From Gammaproteobacteria bacterium (GTDB lineage Bacteria > Pseudomonadota > Gammaproteobacteria > Pseudomonadales > UBA5518): a DNA stretch of 64,000 nt. Positions within the stretch are counted from its first letter, which is position 1. Each line of letters starts with the position of its first letter. The translations under genes were made by a program, and so were the position numbers. The notes under the pieces were generated by a model. It was not told the origin of the DNA. It saw only the letters and a program-made list of their open reading frames with translations, and did not search any database. Location: assembly GCA_016705365.1 (NCBI GenBank), contig JADIYI010000006.1:1-64000 (forward strand), given 5' to 3'. Shown here piece by piece: positions 49,168 to 57,429 of the stretch.

Positions 49168-50292
49168 TCAGGCGGCGCTCGGGTTCAAGCGGTCACGAAA
49201 ACCGCGCGGGGTAGTGCCGGTCCAGCCGCGGAACGAGCGGATGAAGGAACTGGTCTCGGTGAACCCGAGCTGCTCGCCGATATCCGCCACGCTGCAGTCG
49301 CTTTGCTGCAACAGCCGGATCGCCGCGTCGCGCCGGCACTCGTCCTTCAATTTCTGGTAACTGCTGTTCTCGCTCATCAGGCGCCGCCGCAGGCTCGAGG
49401 CGGAAACGCCAAGCCGCCCGGCGATGTCCTCGAAGCTCGGCAGGCCGTCGCGGAACTTGTTGCCGAGCAGCGAACGGATCGCCGCGCTGGTACTCGAGGT
49501 ACCGCTGTCCATGCGCATCAGCTGATACGGCCCGGTGCGCAACAGGTCTTCCAGCGAAGCCGCGTCATGGACCAGCTTGAAGTCGAGAAACTCGGCCGGA
49601 AAATCCAGCCAGGAACAGCCCTCCACCGCAGCCACCGGGCAATGCAGGATTCCCTGCAGCTTGTCACGGTAGCGCTCGGGCAATGTGGGCGTCGCGATGC
49701 CCACCCCGGCGAGTTCCAGCGGCCGACCGATCAGCCAGCCGCAGAACGCATGCCACACGGTCAGGCCCGAGGCACGCCCCACCGTCAGCGGCAGCGTACC
49801 CCTCTGCAGCGCGCGCGGAATATAGCGTTGCTGGCTGTCGAGCAGGCGATAGTGATAATTGAGGCGGGCATTTTCGGCGCAAACCTCGAGCTGGATCCGA
49901 TGCCCCATATGACGCGATGAAACCAGCGACTCGAACTCGCCGGCTCGCTGCAGCGCTTCGCCGAGCGTGCGGCAACTGATGATGCAATGGGCCATCAGGC
50001 TGAAGGCCTTGCCGCCGATGCCCGCACCCCACGGCAGCGCCACTTCGTGCATCTGCAGCCGGCTGACCGCCTCGTTGTACAGCAGACAATAGAAAAGTGC
50101 CGGAACCGTGTGCATCGCGTCGCCGGCATCGATCACCCGCCGGTCGAGACCCACGGCACTCGCCAGCGCACTGCCCTCGACCCCCATCTCATCGAGATAT
50201 GCCAGCAAGCGCCTGAATTTGTGCACAGGCAAGCCCGGGATATCGGTCGTTGCCGCTGAATCTCTGCTCGATGCCACCAGGCCGGACTCCAT
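49168..50292 (-). CDS. AraC-family transcriptional regulator
   Basis: 374 residues from the ATG at 50292. An N-terminal arabinose-binding-like domain (GLPVHKFRRLLAYLDEMG … LPWGAGIGGKAFSLMAHCIIS) is followed by the C-terminal HTH_18 (FEDIAGRLGVSASSLRRRL … SVADIGEQLGFTETSSFIRSFRGWTGTTP). The long frame upstream of this ATG is antisense shadow. It is divergent from the ketosteroid-dehydrogenase-like flavoprotein, which is its likely target. Confidence 0.9.
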   Translation of the reverse strand: MESGLVASSRDSAATTDIPGLPVHKFRRLLAYLDEMGVEGSALASAVGLDRRVIDAGDAMHTVPALFYCLLYNEAVSRLQMHEVALPWGAGIGGKAFSLMAHCIISCRTLGEALQRAGEFESLVSSRHMGHRIQLEVCAENARLNYHYRLLDSQQRYIPRALQRGTLPLTVGRASGLTVWHAFCGWLIGRPLELAGVGIATPTLPERYRDKLQGILHCPVAAVEGCSWLDFPAEFLDFKLVHDAASLEDLLRTGPYQLMRMDSGTSSTSAAIRSLLGNKFRDGLPSFEDIAGRLGVSASSLRRRLMSENSSYQKLKDECRRDAAIRLLQQSDCSVADIGEQLGFTETSSFIRSFRGWTGTTPRGFRDRLNPSAA

Positions 50293-50446
50293 GAACTCTC
50301 GGGACAACCGCAATTGAACGCCACGGTACTTGTTTTCACAAGCACCCCGCCTAGGCTTGTCGGTTGTCCAGCCAGCCGGGCCGGCCCGGATATCCGGTAG
50401 CCCCGCAGCAAAGACCAGCGCACTCCCCGTGAAGGAAGCAATACCG

Positions 50447-51946
50447 ATGAGCACCAGGACCCTGCCCACGCGAGCGCTGCGGGCCAGCGCGGAGCTCGAC
50501 TATTTCGATACTGCCGACGTGGTGATCGTCGGTCTTGGTGCCGCCGGGGCGAGCGCGGCGATCGAAGCTGCCGCCGCAGGTTGCGATGTGCTGGTGCTGG
50601 AAGCCGCCAGCGCCGGGGGCGGCACCACCGCGCTGGCCGGCGGGCTGATCTACATGGGCGGCGGCACGCCCACGCAGCTCGCCTGCGGGATCGAGGACAG
50701 CGTCGAGGACATGTACCGTTACCTGTTGCTCGCCAGCGGCCCGAACGCCGACCCGGAGCGGGTGCGGATCTACGCCGAGGGCAGTCTCGAGCACCATGAC
50801 TGGCTGCTCGCGCAGGGCATGGAGTTCAAGCCCGAGTATTACCCGTCGAAAAACACCAATACCCCGGGCGATGAAGGCCTGATCTACTCCGGCAACGAAG
50901 CCTGCCACGGTTTCAGCGAACAGGCACGGCCCGCACCGCGCGGCCACAAGGGCAAGGCACAGGGCGAGGGTGGCGGGCGCATGCTGATGGACAAGCTGAT
51001 CGCATCAGCGCTCGCAAGTGGTGTCCGGGTGCGCTGCGATACCCGCGCCCTCAATGCCATACTCGACGATGACGGCGCGGTGGTCGGGGTGGTGGCGCGC
51101 TGTGACGGTGTCGAGCGCCGGATCCGTGCACGGCGCGGGGTGATCCTGTGCGCCGGCGGCTTCATCATGAACACCGACATGGTGGCACGGCATGCGCCCC
51201 AGTTCCTGCATCACACCATTGCCAACGGCAACCCCAATGACAATGGCTCCGGAATCCGCATCGGTCTCGGCGCCGGTGGCGCGGTGATGAACATGCACGA
51301 GGGCTTCGTGTGTCTTCCGTTCTACCCCCCGGCCGGCTTTGTCGAAGGCATCATCGTCAACGGCAAGGGGCAACGCATCATCAACGAAGACAGCTATCAC
51401 GGTCGCGTTGGCGAGGCGATCCTGCGCAATCCGCAGGAGAAACACTACCTCGTTCTCGACAGCCGCCAGTTCGGGGATCTCGAGCACCCGCCGCTCGGCG
51501 GCTTCCGGGTGGTGGCGACGGGCGAGACCGTCGAGGAACTGGAAGCCGAACTGAAGCTGCCCCCCGGCACGCTCTGTTTCACGCTGGAGCTATACAACCG
51601 GCACGCCCGCGAGGGCCAGGATCCGCTGTTCCACAAACACGCCGACTACCTGCGAGCGCTGGACCAGGGGCCCTGGGCGGCCTGCGATATATCGCTCGAT
51701 TCCGGCGCATACTTCCCGGTATTCACCTTTGGCGGATTACGCGTACGTCCCGGCGGCGAGGTGCTGAGCGAGGATGGCGAAGTGGTCGCGGGCCTGTACT
51801 CGGCGGGGCGCAACTGCTGTGGCCTGCCGCGCTGCGGCGCGACTTATTCCAGCGGCATGTCGATCGGTGATGCGAGCTTTTTCGGGCGCCACGCGGGACG
51901 CAACGCCGCATCTTCGCCGCTTCGGAGCATGCAGAATCGGGACTGA
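50447..51946 (+). CDS. FAD-binding dehydrogenase, 3-ketosteroid-dehydrogenase-like
   Basis: 499 residues of the flavocytochrome c/fumarate-reductase/ketosteroid dehydrogenase family. ADVVIVGLGAAGASAAIEAAAAG binds ADP of FAD, and GGGTTALAGGLIYMGGGT and GVILCAGGFIMN are family segments. RCGATYSSGMSIGDASFFGRHAG is the C-terminal FAD contact. It would remove or add hydrogens at a ring or alkene, typically 1,2- or 4,5-dehydrogenation of a 3-oxo-steroid. GAAGGAA precedes the ATG at 50447, and the AraC-type gene lies divergent. Confidence 0.82.
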   Translation: MSTRTLPTRALRASAELDYFDTADVVIVGLGAAGASAAIEAAAAGCDVLVLEAASAGGGTTALAGGLIYMGGGTPTQLACGIEDSVEDMYRYLLLASGPNADPERVRIYAEGSLEHHDWLLAQGMEFKPEYYPSKNTNTPGDEGLIYSGNEACHGFSEQARPAPRGHKGKAQGEGGGRMLMDKLIASALASGVRVRCDTRALNAILDDDGAVVGVVARCDGVERRIRARRGVILCAGGFIMNTDMVARHAPQFLHHTIANGNPNDNGSGIRIGLGAGGAVMNMHEGFVCLPFYPPAGFVEGIIVNGKGQRIINEDSYHGRVGEAILRNPQEKHYLVLDSRQFGDLEHPPLGGFRVVATGETVEELEAELKLPPGTLCFTLELYNRHAREGQDPLFHKHADYLRALDQGPWAACDISLDSGAYFPVFTFGGLRVRPGGEVLSEDGEVVAGLYSAGRNCCGLPRCGATYSSGMSIGDASFFGRHAGRNAASSPLRSMQNRD

Positions 51947-52117
51947 AGCGCATATACTCCAGTTTTGTACGAGCCGCGACGAGGTATCGACGGTGTGGGC
52001 TGAAAAGAATGTCTACGAACGCGCCACCCGTGCAGCCTGAGTAATCCCCCAACTGCACGGTGCGTTCATGGGCTGCGCCGCACACCTCGCCCCTCCTGCC
52101 ATGGCAGCTTATATTCA

Positions 52118-52879
52118 ATGACGGAATTCAGCCTGTTCACCGTGTCGCTGCTGATCGTCACGGGCCTGATCGCGGGAGTGATCAACACACTCGCCGGCGG
52201 CGGATCGAATCTCACGATTCCGGCATTGATGGTGATGGGTCTGCCGGCGGATATTGCCAACGCAACCAATCGCGTCGGCGTGTTGCTGCAATCGGTGGCC
52301 GGTGTGCGCGGCTTTCATCGCCACGGCAAGCTCGACTCCGGCGACACCCTGCCGGTGCTGGTCCCCAATCTGCTCGGCGGCCTGGTGGGCGCCCTGTGCG
52401 CTGCCGCGCTGCCGGTTCCCTGGCTGAAACCGCTGCTGCTCGGCACCATGGTCGGCATGTCGCTGCTGATCCTGCTGCGCCCCGGCGTGGTCGCACCCCC
52501 CGAAGGCACCGTCGCACGCAGGATTCGCGAAACACCCGCGGCCTGGTTTGCGCTGTTCATCGCGGGCGTCTACGGCGGCTTTGTGCAGGCGGGTGTCGGC
52601 TTTGTACTGATTGCAGCCTTGGCCGGAACGCTGCGCTACGACCTGGCACGAACCAATGCACTGAAGATGCTGTGTACCGGAGCGATTACGGTAGTGGCGC
52701 TGGTGGTGTTCATCGCCGATGGCCTGGTGCTGTGGATTCCCGGCCTGATCCTCGGTGCCAGCACCATGACCGGCGCCGCGCTCGCGGTGAAGCTCGCCAT
52801 CCGGCTGCACCAGGACGTGCTCAGGTGGTTCCTGTTCCTGATGACCGTGTGTGCAAGCGCCGCCGCGCTGTGGGTGTGA
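52118..52879 (+). CDS. TauE/SafE-family (TSUP) membrane permease
   Basis: 253 residues with about eight hydrophobic segments. GLIAGVINTLAGGGSNLTIPALM is the N-terminal signature of the family, and the second repeat begins IAGVYGGFVQAGVGFVLIAAL. These proteins move sulfite, sulfoacetate or other organic anions across the inner membrane. The gene is not linked to sulfur genes here, so the substrate may be an organic acid. It ends 5 bp before a convergent SDR gene. Confidence 0.88.
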   Translation: MTEFSLFTVSLLIVTGLIAGVINTLAGGGSNLTIPALMVMGLPADIANATNRVGVLLQSVAGVRGFHRHGKLDSGDTLPVLVPNLLGGLVGALCAAALPVPWLKPLLLGTMVGMSLLILLRPGVVAPPEGTVARRIRETPAAWFALFIAGVYGGFVQAGVGFVLIAALAGTLRYDLARTNALKMLCTGAITVVALVVFIADGLVLWIPGLILGASTMTGAALAVKLAIRLHQDVLRWFLFLMTVCASAAALWV

Positions 52880-52883
52880 ATGC

Positions 52884-53561
52884 CTACACCAGCCCGCTCA
52901 CCGGAATCAGTGCACCGTGTATCGCGCGCGCGCTATCGCTGCCCAGGAAACAGATCACGTTGCCCAGATCCTCGGGGCTGACCCAGCGGCTGAAATCGGC
53001 CTCCGGCATATCGGCGCGATTGCGTGGCGTATCGAGCATGCTCGGCAGCACCGCATTGACATTGACACCCTGCTCTTTCAGTTCCGCCGCCAGGCTTTCG
53101 GTCAATCGCATCACCACGCTTTTCGCGGCGCAGTAGGCGCTCATCCGCCCTTGCCCCTGCAACGCGCCCAGCGCGCCCACGTTGACGATCGCACCCCGTC
53201 CGCGGGCAAGCATCCCGGGCAGCACCGCACGCACCGCATTGCGCATCGTGTCCACATTGATGGCGAACATCCGCGACCACCCGGCCGCGTCGACTTCCCA
53301 GGTACACGGGCCCATGGCGAAGCCTCCGGCCAGGTTGAACAGCGCATCGACCGCGCCAATCTGTCCGAAACAGGTGCGCGTCGCCGCTTCATCGCCGAGG
53401 TCGACGCGTATCGCCCGCGACTCCCCCGCTCCCGCGTTGGCGGCAAAATCCAGATCGAGCAGCACGGTTTCGGCGCCGAGCGCGCGCGCGCAGCGGGTAA
53501 CGCCACGCCCCAGCGCCCCGTTGGCGCCCGTGATCACGATTCGCTTGCCTTCGAGTGTCAT
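52884..53561 (-). CDS. SDR-family oxidoreductase
   Basis: 225 residues, slightly short. ITGANGALGRGVTR is the cofactor turn, a NLAGG element replaces NNAG, and YCAAKSVVMRLTE gives Tyr and Lys of the active site. PEDLGNVICFLGSDSARAIHGALIPV is the family tail. It is a NAD(P)-linked alcohol/ketone enzyme with unknown substrate. It is convergent with the TauE-type gene and divergent from the outer-membrane protein gene. Confidence 0.87.
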   Translation of the reverse strand: MTLEGKRIVITGANGALGRGVTRCARALGAETVLLDLDFAANAGAGESRAIRVDLGDEAATRTCFGQIGAVDALFNLAGGFAMGPCTWEVDAAGWSRMFAINVDTMRNAVRAVLPGMLARGRGAIVNVGALGALQGQGRMSAYCAAKSVVMRLTESLAAELKEQGVNVNAVLPSMLDTPRNRADMPEADFSRWVSPEDLGNVICFLGSDSARAIHGALIPVSGLV

Positions 53562-53731
53562 GCTTCCGATTCCGCTTCTGCAGGTTGAAAAAGCACGAGT
53601 TTAGCCGTTTGCATTGTGTGATTTATACACGAACTATTGGAATGTGCATTCGAACTGGGCTACTTAAGGTGGTGAACACAGCCGCAATCGTGCGGCCGTT
53701 GCTACAACGATTCGCCATACAGGGGTTAGAC

Positions 53732-54334
53732 ATGAAGAAAGTGATTCTCGGCATTTGCCTGACGCTGCCGCTCGCCGCGATGGCGCAGGACTTCAGCTAC
53801 GACTACGTACAGTTGGGTTATGCCAATTCCGAAATCGACGTGGGCAGGGATGACGTGGATGTCGACAGCTACGGCATCGGCGCCGGCTGGGCACCGACCG
53901 CGAACAGCTACACGCGCATCGATCTTGCCTATTCCGAATTGGACAACACGCCGCTCGACGGCCGTGATTACTCGGTGACCGTGGGTGGGCGCACATCGCT
54001 GACCGATTGCATCGACATGTACCTCGGCGTGATCGGCGCCTACAGCAAGGTTTCAGACGTCCCGTACAGCAGCGATCTGGACGCTTACGGTCTCGGCGCG
54101 GAAATCGGCATGCGCGCCTGGATCGTTCCGCAGCTCGAGCTCGATGTGAAAGGCACCTATCTCGATCTCTTCTCCGGCGATCTCGATGATGCCGGCGCCG
54201 ATACCGACGACTTCACGGCCAGCATCGGTGCGCGCTTCTACGCCACCCCGGTATTCTCGATCGGCGGCGGTTACTCCTATGCCGTCGATTCCGAGACCGA
54301 TACCTTTTCGGCAGGTGTGCGTTACGATTTCTGA
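53732..54334 (+). CDS. Small outer-membrane beta-barrel protein
   Basis: 200 residues from the ATG at 53732. A signal peptide (MKKVILGICLTLPLAAMAQ) is followed by alternating strands and an aromatic C-terminus (GVRYDF) as in eight-stranded OmpA/OmpW-like barrels. Turns such as VGRDDVDVD and DLDDAGADTDD are acidic. It is likely to act as a small porin or structural barrel. A strong terminator follows. Confidence 0.85.
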   Translation: MKKVILGICLTLPLAAMAQDFSYDYVQLGYANSEIDVGRDDVDVDSYGIGAGWAPTANSYTRIDLAYSELDNTPLDGRDYSVTVGGRTSLTDCIDMYLGVIGAYSKVSDVPYSSDLDAYGLGAEIGMRAWIVPQLELDVKGTYLDLFSGDLDDAGADTDDFTASIGARFYATPVFSIGGGYSYAVDSETDTFSAGVRYDF

Positions 54335-54365
54335 TCGCTGCCGCGATTCAGGACTCTGACAAAAG

Positions 54366-54389
54366 AGGCCCGCGGTAGCGGGCCTTTTT
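54366..54389. terminator. Rho-independent terminator after the barrel gene
   Basis: AGGCCCGC-GGTA-GCGGGCCT, an eight-pair stem with a GGTA loop, is followed by five T on the plus strand and preceded by AAAA. It can therefore also end the convergent minus-strand dehydrogenase operon. Confidence 0.9.
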
Positions 54390-54410
54390 CTTTTCTGGCA
54401 GCCAGGCTCG

Positions 54411-55931
54411 TCACAGATCGAACACGATGCCCTGGGCCAGCACCGGGCGCGCGCCGTAGAACACCGTGTTGGTCTGGCGCCGCATATAGGCTTTCCAGGC
54501 ATCGGAGCCGGCTTCACGGCCGCCGCCGGTTTCCTTCTCGCCGCCAAACGCACCGCCGATCTCGGCACCGCTGGTGCCGATGTTGATGTTGGCGATTCCG
54601 CAATCGGAGCCCAGCGCCGACAGAAACAGCTCCGCGTGCCGCAGATCGCGGGTAAACAACGCCGACGACAAGCCGAAACGCGAATCGTTGTTGATCGCGA
54701 TCGCCTCCTCCAGCGTGTCGTAGCCAATCACGTACAGGATCGGCGCAAACGTCTCGTGCTGGACCGCGGTCATCGTGTTGCGCGCGCGCAGCATGGTCGG
54801 CTCGACAAAATGACCCTCACCCTCGATGCGCTTGCCGCCGAAGATCAGCTCCGCGCCTTCGGCGAGTGCCTGGCCGATGGCTGCTTCGAAATTCGCCACC
54901 GCCTGCGCATCGATCAGCGGACCCATCAGGGTCCGGGGCTGCAGCGGATCACCGGTACGCACCTGGGCATAGGCATTGGCGAGCGCCGCCACCAGCTCGC
55001 GCTCGCGCGAACGGTGCACGATCAGACGCCGGGTGCTGGTGCAGCGTTGTCCGGCGGTGCCGACCGCACCGAACACGATCGACGGCAAGGCCAGCCCGAG
55101 ATCGGCACTCTCGTCGACGATCACCGCGTTGTTGCCGGAGAGCTCCAGCAGACACTTGCCGAAGCGCTCCGCCACTTTCGCTCCGACCACGCGCCCGATC
55201 CGCGACGAGCCGGTGAACGAGAGCTTCTCCACCCGGGTATCGGCGACAAAGCGCTCGGCGAGACGGTTGTCCGCGCCGTCGATGAACAACTGGAATACCG
55301 GCGGCGCGTCGTTGCGTGCCAGCACCGTGTTGCAGATCTTCTGTACCGCGATCGCGCAGAGCGGTGTCCTGGGCGAAGGTTTCCATACCGTGACATTACC
55401 GCAGATCGCCGCCAGGAACGCGTTCCAGCTCCATACCGCGACCGGAAAATTGAAGGCGCTCATGACACCCACCACGCCAAGCGGGTGCCATTGCTCGCGC
55501 ATGCTGTGCTCGGGGCGCTCGGAGTGCATCGACAGGCCGTACAGCATGCGGCTCTGACCGACGGCGAAATCCGCCATGTCGATCATTTCCTGCACCTCGC
55601 CATCGCCTTCGGCCTTGATCTTGCCCATCTCGAGCGTGACCAGCGAACCCAGCAGACTCTTGTGACGGCGCAATTCCCCGGCAATCTGGCGCACGATCTC
55701 GCCGCGTCGCGGCGCCGGCACACGACGCCAGTCCAGGAACGCCGCGCGGGCGCTGTCCATCACTTGCTCGTATTGCGCGGTGGTGGTCGCGCGAACGCGG
55801 CCGAGAAGCTCGCCGTTGGCCGGGTTCAGCGATTCGATCAGCGCCGCCTGCGCATCGTGCAGCCAGCGACCCGGACCGAGACAAGTACCCGATTGAACGC
55901 CCTCGAGATCGAGATCCCTGATCACATCCAT
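54411..55931 (-). CDS. ALDH7-type aldehyde dehydrogenase (aminoadipate-semialdehyde type)
   Basis: 506 residues from the ATG at 55931. Catalytic Cys297 in GTAGQRC and Glu263 in LLELSGNN are present. The C-terminal FGGEKETGGGREAGSD and YMRRQTNT stretches, plus NINIGTSGAEIGG, are distinctive of the ALDH7/antiquitin family. These oxidise alpha-aminoadipate semialdehyde (piperideine-6-carboxylate) to alpha-aminoadipate with NAD. It is the last gene of a six-gene operon with an aminotransferase, so a lysine-type substrate is likely. It begins 3 bp after the antiporter stop. Confidence 0.85.
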   Translation of the reverse strand: MDVIRDLDLEGVQSGTCLGPGRWLHDAQAALIESLNPANGELLGRVRATTTAQYEQVMDSARAAFLDWRRVPAPRRGEIVRQIAGELRRHKSLLGSLVTLEMGKIKAEGDGEVQEMIDMADFAVGQSRMLYGLSMHSERPEHSMREQWHPLGVVGVMSAFNFPVAVWSWNAFLAAICGNVTVWKPSPRTPLCAIAVQKICNTVLARNDAPPVFQLFIDGADNRLAERFVADTRVEKLSFTGSSRIGRVVGAKVAERFGKCLLELSGNNAVIVDESADLGLALPSIVFGAVGTAGQRCTSTRRLIVHRSRERELVAALANAYAQVRTGDPLQPRTLMGPLIDAQAVANFEAAIGQALAEGAELIFGGKRIEGEGHFVEPTMLRARNTMTAVQHETFAPILYVIGYDTLEEAIAINNDSRFGLSSALFTRDLRHAELFLSALGSDCGIANINIGTSGAEIGGAFGGEKETGGGREAGSDAWKAYMRRQTNTVFYGARPVLAQGIVFDL

Positions 55932-55933
55932 GT

Positions 55934-57417
55934 TCAGACTACCTCGGCCACGCTCGCAACCGACGGCGCCGCTGACGGTTCGAGGCGGCGGATCTTGATA
56001 TCGAAAAATCCGTAGGCGATCGCGAATATCGGATTCAGCAGGTTCAGGAAGGCATAAGGCAGATAGCTGAACGTTGCCACACCCAAGGTAGCCGCCATGA
56101 ACGCGCCACAGGTATTCCACGGCACCAGTGCCGAGGTCATGGTGCCGGCATCCTCGAGCGTGCGCGACAGGTTGACCGGGTGCAGGCCGCGACGTTCGAA
56201 CTCGAGGCGGTACATACGCCCCGGCAGGACGATGGCCATGTACTGATCAGCGGCGATGATGTTGGCGCCGATACAGGTAGCGACGGTCGTGGCGATCAGC
56301 GAACCGGTGCCACGCACGCCCGTCAGCAACGACCGCACGATACGCGCCAGCAGCCCGGTACGCTCCATCGACGCACCGAACACCATCGCCGCCATGATCA
56401 GCCATACCGTCTTCAGCATGCTGCCCATGCCGCCGCGCGAGAGCAGTTGGTCGATCATCTCGTTGCCGCTGTGCAATTCGTAACCGCTCGCCATGGCCAC
56501 CCACACACCACGCACCAGCGCCTCCGCAACCGGCAGTTTTCCCTCGGGGTCGGCGAAGGCCAGTGTCGCATCGCTCTGGTAGAACACCGCGACCAGCACC
56601 CCGGCAAAGGAGCCCGCCGCCAGCGCCGGGTAGGCCGGCACGCCACGCACCGCCATGCCGAGCAACAACGCCAGCGGCAACAGCGGCACCACGCCAAGCC
56701 TGAACTGGTTCGCCAGTTGTGCGCGCGTGGCCTCGACGGCGCTATCGGGCAATGCCGTGGCATCGGACATGCCCGCCAACACCGAATACATCAGCAGGGC
56801 CAGCAGCAGGCTGGGAAAGGTGGTCCACACCATATGACGGATGTGATCGAACAGTTCGGCGCCGACGATTCCGGGCGAGAGATTGGTGGTGTCGGAGAGC
56901 GGCGACATCTTGTCACCGAAATAGGCCCCGGATATCACCGCGCCGGCCGTCACCTCGGATGACAGCCCCATCACCTGGGAGATGCCGACCAGCGCCAGCC
57001 CCACGGTGCCGGCAGTGGTCCAGGAACTGCCGATGGTCAGCGACACCAGCGCGCAGATCAGGCACGCGGCCGGGTAGAAAAATGGGGCTCGAGCATTCCG
57101 AGTCCGAAATAGATCAATGACGGCGCGGTGCCACACAACATCCACACACCGATCAGCAAGCCCACCATCAGCAGGATCAGGCAGGCATTGATCGCCAGCC
57201 CGATGCCCGCGGCCATCGCCTCCTGCAACGCATTCCAGCCGAGCCGCATGCCGATCAGTTGCGCCACGCCCGCCGCCAGCAGCAAGGCGATCTGGTTTGG
57301 CCCGCCCGAGGAACCATCCCCGAACAGCGACACCGATGCGCCCAGCAGCAGCACCAGTGCCGCGACCGGTACCAGTGCCAGCCACAACGGTATGTTCTCG
57401 TTGCTTTCCATTTCCAT
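55934..57417 (-). pseudogene. NhaC-type sodium/proton antiporter, frameshifted
   Basis: The first frame starts at 57417 (MEMESNENIPLWLALVPV) and contains several hydrophobic helices up to LIYFGLGMLEP. The frame then breaks near 57080 in GAGCCCCATTTTTC. The second frame continues FFYPAACLICALVSLTIGSSW and holds all later helices, including GAYFGDKMSPLSDTTNLSP, an NhaC hallmark. One base change in the C or T run would restore a normal protein. Such antiporters exchange Na+ for H+ or act as amino-acid transporters in the inner membrane. The homopolymer site suggests a sequencing error at least as much as true loss. Confidence 0.75.
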
Positions 57418-57429
57418 GCGGTCGTCCCG

